Part shown: positions 1-7,746 of the stretch, one piece after another
How positions within the stretch are numbered: the first letter of the stretch is position 1
How the letters are laid out: each line of letters starts with the position of its first letter
Assembly: GCF_022134585.1 (NCBI RefSeq)
Contig: NZ_JAKNCT010000001.1
Coordinates: 297,595-361,594, forward strand
Source of the DNA: Mesosutterella porci
GTDB lineage: Bacteria; Pseudomonadota; Gammaproteobacteria; Burkholderiales; Burkholderiaceae_F
Length of the DNA stretch: 64,000 nucleotides
Direction of reading: 5' to 3'
Position numbers and translations under genes: made by a program
The notes under the pieces: generated by a model
The model's input: the letters and a program-made list of their open reading frames with translations, nothing else
What the model was told of the DNA's origin: nothing
Databases searched by the model: none

Positions 1-496
1 AATCGCCTTACCTTCGGCAAAGCCGGCCCGGTGAATGAATCGGGCCGGCTTTACTTGATCTCAAAAAGAACATTTTTTAGTTTTATATAGGTTGCAAGCT
101 AAAATCTAGATGACTTTAATTCGTAAAGGTCCTGTATTGAAAATTCATCTTTAAGCCAAACGCTACAGTTATAAAAAAATTGAAGAAAAACCGAGTCCAT
201 CATCGTCTGAGCTCATATCACGGCACTGCCGAAAATGAAAATGAGCGGACCAATGTCTATCAATACAGCCAGCGCTCTGAAATAAAGAGGGATATGGGAA
301 ATCAGGCAAATAAATAACGCGAGGCACCGGCGCGGACGCTTCCCTTGAAAACGCCGGCTCCCGCCTGTTCCGATGCCGCCAGGGCTCAGTCCCGAAAGGG
401 GCTTTCTGCAGGGGAAGGGAGTGCGCATCGTTCCGAGGGCGGCTCCTGACCGCCCGGTTTTCTCTCTATCCGCCCTTTCCCCCGAGCTTCAGTCTT
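1..496. other. Intergenic stretch without a supported gene
   Basis: I see no credible gene here. Positions 60-200 are AT-rich, unlike the surrounding DNA. A short open frame at 213-428 on the minus strand has no recognisable domain, no good ribosome binding site and unnatural composition. The stretch holds a strong hairpin at 19-52 and a weaker one at 437-455 (GGGCGG, 7-nt loop, CCGCCC, then GGTTTT). Confidence 0.5.
19..52. terminator. Perfect 12-bp stem hairpin, likely terminator
   Basis: AAAGCCGGCCCG at 19-30 is exactly complementary to CGGGCCGGCTTT at 41-52, with a 10-nt loop. Being symmetric it could stop transcription from either side. It probably ends a gene lying left of the window, since no gene begins next to it. 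Confidence 0.65.
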
Positions 497-988
497 TCAG
501 ACTGCAAGCTCCCAGTAGCCGACATCCAGGTAACGGCCCTTCTTGAAGCCCGCCTCGGTGATGGTGCCCGCGTACCTGAAGCCGAATTTTTTATGCAGCG
601 CGATCGAGGCTTCGTTCGTCCCCGTGATGATGGAGACCACACGGTGGGTGCGCGAGTCTTCCCTAGCAAGGTCGAGAATCGCGCTCATCAGCTCCCGGCC
701 TACGTGTTTGCCGCGACAGGCCTGATCCACATAGATGGAGAGTTCCACCGTCGAGTCGTAGGCGGCCTTGCTGTTGAAGGAAGACAGCGTCGCGTAACCC
801 GCCGGAACACCGTTGACTTCTGCCACGATCAACGGATGATTCGCGACATTGTGGGCATCGAACCAGGGCTGGCGCTGTGCGAGTGTGAACGGTTCAGTGT
901 CAAAGGTCGCCACCCCGTTGATCACTTCGTAGTTGTAGATTTCAAGCAATTTCGGCAGGTCGGCCTGCACCGCGCGTCTGATATTCAT
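497..988 (-). CDS. GNAT family N-acetyltransferase, phosphinothricin acetyltransferase-like
   Basis: A 163-residue GNAT protein that would transfer acetyl from acetyl-CoA to a small amine in the cytoplasm. It opens with MNIRRAVQADLPKLLEIYN and continues with NGVATFDTEPFT, VAEVNGVPAGYATLSSF and SIYVDQACRGKHVGREL. The last holds the acetyl-CoA pyrophosphate loop (R/Q-x-x-G-x-G/A type, here CRGKHVGREL). It ends with HKKFGFRYAGTITEAGFKKGRYLDVGYWEL, typical of the PAT/YncA subgroup that acetylates phosphinothricin or methionine sulfoximine. I chose the ATG at 988, because the longer frame upstream adds about 29 residues unlike the family. The length is normal. The natural substrate cannot be read from sequence; methionine derivatives are a guess from the family. 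Confidence 0.85.
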   Translation of the reverse strand: MNIRRAVQADLPKLLEIYNYEVINGVATFDTEPFTLAQRQPWFDAHNVANHPLIVAEVNGVPAGYATLSSFNSKAAYDSTVELSIYVDQACRGKHVGRELMSAILDLAREDSRTHRVVSIITGTNEASIALHKKFGFRYAGTITEAGFKKGRYLDVGYWELAV

Positions 989-1228
989 TTTTTGCAGAAG
1001 AAAGCTGTGGCTGGACAAAAAAGCGGGCATTTGCTGAATCCCGTCCGGCAGCTGCCGCCTCCTGTTTCCTTCCAAAGGCTAGGCCCCGCGCATAGGAAAC
1101 CGTGCGGAAAGCACCGTTACAGTCTGAACGGTAAGCCTAATCCGAAGTTGCCGCAAGCGGCCTGCCGATCACGCCCGCAGGAATTCCGGCTCCTCAGGAC
1201 TTCTTCTCTCCGCGGCGTCCCGGCCGCC

Positions 1229-2023
1229 CTACTTGCGGCCGATCAGAAGTTCGGAGCCCGAGAGATTGAGCTTCCAGGATTCCTTTTTCGTGATGAAGAG
1301 GCCGTCGGTCGTGTCAAGGAGCTCGACCTTCTCAAAACCCGCCTTCTTCAGCTTTTCAACGTAGGCGCTCATGTCTCCGAACTTCTCCTTGCGGCCGAAG
1401 TAGTCGTGGAGCACGAAATGTCCGCCTTTTTTGAGCACCCGCATCGCCTCGTCGATCATCTTTCCCTTGTTGAGGATGGAGGAGCTGCTGTAGAGGTAGT
1501 TGCTCACGACGAGATCGAAGGACTCGTCGGGATAAGGCAGTTTCGAGGCATCGGCCTTCTCGAAAGTCACGTTGGGGACGTTCTCGGCCCGCGCGTTGGA
1601 CTCGCAAAGCGCGAGGCTGCCGCTGCCGCCGGAAAATACTCGCGGCCAGGTGTCGATTCCCACCATGCTCGAGCGCGGATGGCGCCGGGCAACCTCGATC
1701 GCCAGAGCGCCGGTTCCGGTCCCGAGGTCGAGCCCCTTGCCTCCCTCGGCGAGCTTCGCTCGGGCGGCGATGTCGTCGATGATGCGGCGCGCATAAGAGC
1801 CTGAATCATTCAGGTCGAAGGCGCGGGTGAGCCTGAGCATCACCGCGCAGGCCCCTGCGAGAATCACCAGGGCGATGCCGAAAAAGAACAGGGAGAAGGT
1901 CCGGAGTGCCCCGGGCGCGAGGCTTGCGAGTGCCGTGGCCACCCCGAAAAGCGAGACCGCGGTCGCAAAGCCGGTCGCGTAAAGAAGGCGCCGAGGGATC
2001 CAGTTTTTATAGTCGGGCTTCAT
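1229..2023 (-). CDS. Membrane-anchored SAM-dependent class I methyltransferase
   Basis: 264 residues. Two hydrophobic segments (about residues 15-35 and 40-62) put the N-terminus in the inner membrane. A cytosolic Rossmann methyltransferase follows. Motif I is DLGTGTGALAIEVARRHP (about 98-115), the acidic end of strand 2 is GIDTW, and the motif IV region is YPDESFDLVVSNYLYSS. The C-terminus reads HFVLHDYFGRKEKFGDM and YVEKLKKAGFEKVELLDT. These features place it in the Methyltransf_11/25 group, but the acceptor is unknown. It stands alone on the minus strand, with pseudogene remnants upstream. The two-helix anchor in front of a methyltransferase is seen in many unannotated proteobacterial proteins. 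Confidence 0.75.
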   Translation of the reverse strand: MKPDYKNWIPRRLLYATGFATAVSLFGVATALASLAPGALRTFSLFFFGIALVILAGACAVMLRLTRAFDLNDSGSYARRIIDDIAARAKLAEGGKGLDLGTGTGALAIEVARRHPRSSMVGIDTWPRVFSGGSGSLALCESNARAENVPNVTFEKADASKLPYPDESFDLVVSNYLYSSSSILNKGKMIDEAMRVLKKGGHFVLHDYFGRKEKFGDMSAYVEKLKKAGFEKVELLDTTDGLFITKKESWKLNLSGSELLIGRK

Positions 2024-2199
2024 CGCTTGCTCCGGTCGAAAATGAACCCTTTATTATCCCTCGGCCGGGCGAAACGGTCCCGCGGCCTCGGAAAGCGGGG
2101 AAAGCCCCCGGCCAGGCCCGCCCCGGCCCCGCCTCAAGGAGAGAGTGAGACGCAGGCAGCGGGGTCGGGGCTGCCGGAACGAAAGGCCTTTTTCCGGAC

Positions 2200-2958
2200 T
2201 TACCGGGCGGCGGAGGCGGTCCTGCCCACAATAAGCCCCGAGGCGATGACGTCGCAGAGCCTCGTGGAGATGGACCCGCAGGTGGAGCCCGCCGCATAGA
2301 GCCCGGGAATCGGAGCGTCGTCCGAGGCGCGCAGGACCTGGAAGTCGGGGTTCACTTCAAGCCCGCCTTCGGTCTTGTCAGCAAGCGGCCAGTTCGCCGC
2401 CGTGATGTAGTACGGAGGAGTCATCGCGCGAAACAGCGGATCGGTGCGGCCGAACTCGGTGTCTTTGTCCGCCTTAAAAAGCCCGTGCCCCGCAAGCGCC
2501 TTATCGAACTGCCAGCGGTCGCGGTTGGGCCCGCGGAAGGTCTTCTCGTCAAAGATCGCGTAGCCCACCTCGTTGTGCATCGACAGAAGCTTCAGCGCGC
2601 AGCCCAAATAGCGCGACTCGTGCTCGTTGGTGATGCGCCGCCCGGCCTTCGTGACGAGGAAGGCAGTGTCCACGTCGAACATAATCCAGGAAACTCCTGA
2701 CGTGCCCTTCTGGGGGCCCGCGTAGAGCTTGGGCATCGACTCCATGTCCTCGATCGCAGCCCCTGCCCTGCGGCCCATCACGATGCCGTCGCCCGTGTGA
2801 TCCGGCGGCACGCCGTCGCCCACGGCGGAAAAGCCCGTCTGGATCCCGGACCAGAAGCGCTTGCAGCGCTTCATCATCGCTTTGTTGTTGAGGAATCCCC
2901 CTGTCGCGATCACAATCGAGCGGGCGCGAATCGCGATCGGACTGCCGCCCGAGGCCGG
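2200..2958 (-). pseudogene. FAD_binding_2 flavoprotein, C-terminal remnant (N-terminus lost)
   Basis: About 250 residues match the C-terminal half of fumarate-reductase-type flavoproteins. They start at IAIRARSIVIATGGFLNN, which is the strand leading into the FAD-contacting ATGG motif. They run through VTKAGRRITNEHESRY and TEGGLEVNPDFQVLR to PIPGLYAAGSTCGS near the end. The N-terminal GxGxxG dinucleotide fold, roughly 200 residues, is absent. Upstream of about 2960 the frame turns into low-complexity Arg/Pro/Gly that is antisense to an MFS fragment. The capping-domain region has NEHESRY instead of the NE..RD of fumarate reductases, so the intact parent was probably not a fumarate reductase. 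Its C-terminus resembles the remnant at 22616-22958, suggesting two relics of one subfamily. Confidence 0.75.
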
Positions 2959-2967
2959 GCGGGCGAC

Positions 2968-3267
2968 GGCGCCCGGTTCCTGCTTTCCGGGGCCCTCATC
3001 GGGGCGTCGCTCGGCAGCTTCATGGCCGTCTACCTGGGGCTCGTCGTCGACCGCTTCGGGCCTGCGCACGCCGGGGTGAACTACGGCATCGTCTTCTGCG
3101 GCTTTTCCGCTGCAGGGCTGCTCGGCCCCGCCATCGCGGGAGCTTTCGGTGCGGCGGGGCCCGGCGGCCGCGCGGGAACCGCACTCGCCCTGGCCGTCAC
3201 GGCGGCGGGCTTTCCCTGCCTCGCGCTGCTTCGCCGGACGATCCGGCAAAGCGGCCGTCCGCTTTAA
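2968..3267 (+). pseudogene. MFS transporter (oxalate:formate antiporter-like), C-terminal remnant
   Basis: About 100 residues: ARFLLSGALIGASLGSFMAV, YLGLVVDRFGPAHAGVNYG, IVFCGFSAAGLLGPAIAG, ending at RRTIRQSGRPL. This is the last third of an OFA-family MFS carrier (DRFGP...NYGI is characteristic). The first 8 or so transmembrane helices are missing. The fragment begins where the opposite-strand flavoprotein remnant also ends, at a 7-bp inverted repeat (2945-2962). It has no start codon or ribosome binding site of its own and should be non-functional. It stops 10 bases before the convergent end of the DUF2075 gene. Confidence 0.7.
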
Positions 3268-3277
3268 GGAGACGAGC

Positions 3278-5416
3278 TCAGCTGCGGGACTTTGAAAAGT
3301 CCCGAGCGAGGGCGAGCTTCGCCTTCAGGTAGTCGGAGAGCGGCTTGTCCTCACAGTAGACCCGGGCCCCGCGGATCCCGCGCGAAAGCAGCACCCGGTA
3401 GCAGCGCCTCACGTACTTGAGGACGAGGCCGCTTCTCAGGCGGTGCTTCTCCGCAGCCGTCAGGCCGGGGCTGCTTCCAAAAAGCCCCTTCTTCCCCGCC
3501 GAGTCCCTGAAGGAGTCGTAGTCCGCGAAGACTTTCTTTTTCACCGGGTCGTAGCGAAGGTCACGCCCGATCAGGACCCCGACGTATTCGAATTCGAGCC
3601 CCTGGCAGGTGTGCACGCAGCCCACTTGGCCGCGGGTGCTGTCGAGAATGGCCCACTCGGTGGAACTTTTCCGGCTGTTCCAGGGCAGCGACACCGCCAC
3701 CCGCCCCTCATGGTCGCGGACCTCCACGTCATTCGCCTGGGCGTCCGGGTTCACGTCCTCAGGAGACCAGTCCCAGGCGTAGCCCGCGAGAAGCCTCGCG
3801 CCCTCGAGTACGCCGCCTTTCTGGAGGCCGTGCCCGGCGGGCAGCTTCGCGTTGATGCCCTTGACCCAGCGCACGAGCTCCCGCGGATCGTCGAGAACGT
3901 CGAAATCAAAAGCGTTCCTGTCCCACCCCTCTTCGTTTGCGGAGGCCCCGCCCCGGTGCGGCATCTGAAGCGCGTCCGAGAGCCAGTTGAGGAACCCCTC
4001 GGAGCCCTGGCAGCGGAACTGCGCCTCAAGCCTGAGCGGTCCCACGACCTCGGCCCCGTACTGCCCCGCCACCTCGCGGATGCGTTTGACGCTGCCCTCG
4101 TCGACCGGCCGCAGGCTCTGCTCCTCGTCGAGGAAGAACACGCAGACGGCGGACCCGCGGATCACATCCTGCACCATGGAGCTGCCGCGGTACATGTTGG
4201 TCCGGGTGTTGAGCCTGTGGGCCTCATCGACCACCAGCACCGAATACTCCGGGGCGATGAGCGCGGGGTCGAACCGGGGGCCAAAGTCGCTGTGCGACTC
4301 GGGCTTGAAGAAGGTGGTCGCCCCGCGGAAGAAACAGTTCACGTCGTTCGCCCGCCTGAGGCTCTCGAGCCGTTCGGAAGGCTTCACACCCTTTAAGATC
4401 GCGAGCAGCGCGTTGCGGTACGAGGCGGTGGGCGAGACGAAGCGGATGTTGCGGGCGAAGCGGTCGATCGAGAGACTTCGCAGCAGTTCCGCGAACACGG
4501 TGAGCGCCACCACGGACTTGCCCGTTCCCGGGCCCCCTTCCACGATGATCGCCTTCCGGGCAAAGCGCCGCTGCCCCTCGGGTTTCTCGAAAGCCTCGCA
4601 GTCGCGCTCGACCGTGAGCTTTGCCTGCGTGAGGATCCGCCGGTAGGCCACGTACTGGTCCTCGATCAGGACGAAGCCCGTGCGCTTTGTCTTTAAAAAG
4701 AGACGCCCGACCTCCTCAATCAAGCGCGGAGAGGGCGAGAGGCGCCCGTTGAGGAGCTCCCAGGAGATCTCCCGACCGCTGCCGGCGCCGACGGCCCGCT
4801 TCAGATAGTCCGCAAGGTGCGACTGGTCCCGCGCGTCAAAAAGCGGGGCCTCCGACACGTAGACGTCATTGGGCGGCGCGGAAAGGCTCGCCTTGTCCGT
4901 GTAGTCGTTGTGCAGATACGCGCAGGCGCTCGGGCTGATCTTCCCTTCGTAGACCGGGGCGAGCATCGAGCGAAGGAACTGTTCGTAGGAGTAGGCCTGG
5001 TAGCTCGGGTGCGTGAGCACGCGGTTCTGGCCTCCCAGCTTCGTCTCCACGAGCCCCGGGTCCTCGGGCAGAGGGCTTGCACTGCTCCACTGCTTGAGCT
5101 CGATGATGACGAAGTTCGCCCCGCCCTTCTCGTCGTGCCCGGTCACGATCACGTCCACCCGGCGGCTCGTGCGCGGCAGCCGGTACTCGAGCAACACCCC
5201 GCAGTCGTCCGGCAGCCCGCCCATGGCGAGGGCCTTCTCGACATAGCCCAGGGAGTTGGACCAGGAGCGGAACTCGCTGGTGCGGGTGCGCAAAGCCTCC
5301 TCGGGCGAGAGCGACGCGCCTGAATGGAAGATGTCCGCGAGCATGAGCGGGATGAGGTGCGGATCCCGCATGTCGGCGCGGAATCGGCCAAGCGAATTGT
5401 GGTAGACAACGGGCAT
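3278..5416 (-). CDS. DUF2075 P-loop ATPase/helicase with N-terminal PD-(D/E)XK-like domain
   Basis: 712 residues. The N-terminal part has D88 in RVDVIVTG, then FVIIELKQW with E106-x-K108, the pattern of a PD-(D/E)XK nuclease core. Walker A GGPGTGKS lies at about 294-301, and Walker B VLVVDEAHRLN at about 400. The C-terminus has helicase-like HTCQGLEFEYVGV and ends YVRRCYRVLLSRGIRGARVYCEDKPL, typical of DUF2075 (Schlafen-like group 3 helicase fold). Members occur in phage-defence and DNA-repair settings, but the exact role is unknown. I chose the ATG at 5416; the TTG at 5437 adds seven residues and overlaps the GGGAGG that would serve as ribosome binding site. No toxin or methylase sits beside it. 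Confidence 0.8.
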   Translation of the reverse strand: MPVVYHNSLGRFRADMRDPHLIPLMLADIFHSGASLSPEEALRTRTSEFRSWSNSLGYVEKALAMGGLPDDCGVLLEYRLPRTSRRVDVIVTGHDEKGGANFVIIELKQWSSASPLPEDPGLVETKLGGQNRVLTHPSYQAYSYEQFLRSMLAPVYEGKISPSACAYLHNDYTDKASLSAPPNDVYVSEAPLFDARDQSHLADYLKRAVGAGSGREISWELLNGRLSPSPRLIEEVGRLFLKTKRTGFVLIEDQYVAYRRILTQAKLTVERDCEAFEKPEGQRRFARKAIIVEGGPGTGKSVVALTVFAELLRSLSIDRFARNIRFVSPTASYRNALLAILKGVKPSERLESLRRANDVNCFFRGATTFFKPESHSDFGPRFDPALIAPEYSVLVVDEAHRLNTRTNMYRGSSMVQDVIRGSAVCVFFLDEEQSLRPVDEGSVKRIREVAGQYGAEVVGPLRLEAQFRCQGSEGFLNWLSDALQMPHRGGASANEEGWDRNAFDFDVLDDPRELVRWVKGINAKLPAGHGLQKGGVLEGARLLAGYAWDWSPEDVNPDAQANDVEVRDHEGRVAVSLPWNSRKSSTEWAILDSTRGQVGCVHTCQGLEFEYVGVLIGRDLRYDPVKKKVFADYDSFRDSAGKKGLFGSSPGLTAAEKHRLRSGLVLKYVRRCYRVLLSRGIRGARVYCEDKPLSDYLKAKLALARDFSKSRS

Positions 5417-5604
5417 GCCGGGCTTTACGCCTCCCAAGGGGCGCTGTTTTTCGAAAAAAGAAAAAAGGAAAACAAGTTTTAATCATAGCCCGCGGAAAGC
5501 CGCTTTTCACCCACGGCCAGGCGCTTGCTTCAAATCCCCGCCCTCCCCTGGGGCCGGGGCCCTCTCCCGAGCGAAAGCACCCGCAGGATCTGCCCCGGGC
5601 GCCT

Positions 5605-6560
5605 TCAGGCCGCTCCACCCTTTTTCACAAGCTCCGCGCGGTCGAACTCGCGGCCGTCGGGCAGGAAGCACTTCACCGAGAGCCTTCCGCTGTCCGCCTC
5701 AAGGAAGAGGTAGTTGCCGAACTCGGGGCGCGTCCCCCGGACAATGTCAAGCTTGTGCGCAGTCGCGATGTCGTGGGGAAGGTTCCCGGCCACGCCGCAG
5801 ACGAAGTAGTAAGGGCCGGAGGCCGCGCGGCGGAAATTCCGAATGTGCCCGCGACGGCGGTAGGTGTGCAGGTGGCCGGCGAGGACCAGGTCCACCCCGT
5901 AGTCCTCGAAAAGCGGCATCAATGCGCGTCCGGTCTTCGAGAAGCCACCTTGATGCTGGGCTTCTTCGCGCTCGGGTAGTGCATGATGTCCTTGTGCATG
6001 AGGACCACGGTCCAGGGGCGGTCGGTCTTCTTGCCCTTTTCGAGGAACCAGGACTTCATCGAAGCCAGGAGCCCCGGCTGGAAATCCTTCGCGTCAAGCC
6101 ACTGGGTGTTGAGAACCACGAAGCGCACGGGGCCGGAATCGAACGTGTAGAACCAGCGCTCGAGCCCCGGAACGCCGTTGCCGGGGACTGTGAAGAACTC
6201 AAGGTAGGGCGCGGGGAAGGTCCGGCTGAATTGCCGCTCGCCGGGCCGCATCCGATAGCACTCGTGATTGCCCATCACGGGGGCGATCGGCTGACTCATC
6301 GCGTCGGGCCGAACCGCCGCGAATCAGTCCTCCCAGTAGCCGAGCTTCGACCCCATGTCGACTAGATCCCCGAGGACGGTCGAAAAGTCGGCCCCGGGCT
6401 GCTGCTTCAGGGCTGCGCGGTAGATCCTCTTCCAAGTTTTGAAGAGGTCCTTCGACTGGGTGTCGGTGAAGACGAGGGCCCGCACGATCGAGTCCGACGC
6501 GGTCCGAAATCCATGCCAGCGGCCGCTCTCCCCGATCCGGTACTCGTTGGCGGTCGCGCG
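5605..6560 (-). pseudogene. Metallophosphoesterase (purple acid phosphatase-like), broken
   Basis: Three consecutive segments rebuild one calcineurin-like phosphoesterase: ALVFTDTQSKD, VLGDLVDMGSK, then GNHECYRMRPGE, then LVLAGHLHTYRRRG. All the metal-ligand motifs (D-x-Q, GDxVD, GNHE, GHxHxY) survive. Two lesions break it. An in-frame TGA follows GYWED near 6325; the frame continues FAAVRPDAMSQPIAPVMGNHE, so a Trp codon was probably lost. A frameshift near 5945 follows KPSIKVAS; the next frame resumes FSKTGRALMPLFEDYG. The N-terminal domain expected of purple acid phosphatases also ends abruptly near 6545. No long product can be made without readthrough and frameshifting. Confidence 0.75.
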
Positions 6561-7746
6561 GAGATTCCGCGGGCGACGGCAGGCCGCTCCCCGGGCGCCC
6601 ATTTTAGCGTTCCGGCCAGAAAACCCCATTCAGAAAAAGCCCTCAGTTCCGGGCTGCGGTCCCGCTTTCTTTTTTGCCGCCTGCCCGCAGCGCATTTAAT
6701 CTGAAGGTCTTAAGGGTTAGAGGGGTCGGCGCAGCCATCCAGGGGCAGCCGATCCGCCTTCAGCGGCCGCGGAGAAGAGGGCCGCGGCATTTCGTGAAGC
6801 GGAAGGCAGAAAATAAAAAACTGCGGGAATTCAACAGACATTGAATTCTCCCGCAGTTCCTTTTTAAAAAGGGCTACAAATCTTATTTATATTATAAAAA
6901 ATATATTCGTTTTAAAAGAAAACACCCTCTTTTTATGGTATGCCTTCCTTAAATTGCTCAAAAAATAGGCAGTCCGGCAAGAGCCTGAATCCGAAACAGG
7001 ATTTTCAAAAAAGACCCGAGTTGTCCAGAGGACCTGTGGAAAAATCGAAGGGATTTCTTTTAATTATAAGCTTTAATTTAATTTAATTTAATAAATAATT
7101 GATTTATTTAATATTTGTTTACTGTTTTTATTTCAGATTTACTCTAGCAGAACCGGCGTTTCCGAGACCTTCCGCGATTCTGCCGTGAAGTTCCTGATTT
7201 CCTGACGCTTTCCTGAGTCAGAGCCTCCCCGCTCCTGACCGCGGCGCAATTCCCGGACCCGGGACAGAGGATCCCGCTCCCGCCGAAGGCGAGACATTCT
7301 TCCGGTGTCACTGCCGGCACCGACGGGCCGGTCATGTTCATCCCCTCCCTGCTGACCGGACCGCGCCTTAAAAACCTCTGGGAGCCCTGAGGCGGCAAAC
7401 GGGCCATAGAAAATGAATCCATCGCATCGAATTTCCTTACGAAGAATTCGTTTATTGAATTGGGCTGATTTTCAAAAACCCAAGGCAAAGAAAAGGGCTG
7501 AGCAAGTCCGGCTGCGCTTTCTCTGCGGCGTCCTTACGCCCGCGCTGGGGCCGGCACTTTTTTCCCCGGATCTGCGTCCCTACTCAAAACCAAGATTCGC
7601 AGGTTCCCCTCTCCTCTACTTCAGGCTGCCAACTTCTAGATTCTCGAGAAAACAAAAAATCCCCGGCCTTTTCCTTTTCGCGGGATCAAACCACGAAAGA
7701 GGCTCAGGCTGGGGATGGATTCAGGCGGAGAATGTCTGGCTGACGC
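6561..7746. other. Long gene-poor, AT-rich intergenic region
   Basis: Nothing here looks like a gene. A frame at 7144-7488 on the minus strand has no recognisable domain. Positions 6870-7140 are very AT-rich in a GC-rich window, with tandem TTTAA units at 7072-7092 followed by AATAAATAATTGATTTATTT. A DnaA-box-like TGTGGAAAA lies at about 7036. A strong hairpin is at 6821-6856. Horizontal origin, a promoter region for a lost gene, or an unwinding element are all possible. Confidence 0.45.
6821..6865. terminator. Strong hairpin with flanking A and T tracts
   Basis: CTGCGGGAATTCAA (6821-6834) pairs with TTGAATTCTCCCGCAG (6841-6856), leaving a 2-nt bulge. A-rich sequence precedes it and TTCCTTTTT follows, so it can act as an intrinsic terminator on either strand. 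No intact gene ends next to it, which suggests that the gene it once served has been lost. Confidence 0.6.

Noticed and set aside
213..428. 71-residue minus-strand frame with a hydrophobic C-terminus
   Set aside because: Low-complexity start, no ribosome binding site and no homology that I recognise.
7144..7488. 114-residue minus-strand frame in the AT-rich region
   Set aside because: No domain, no convincing ribosome binding site and mixed composition; probably chance.
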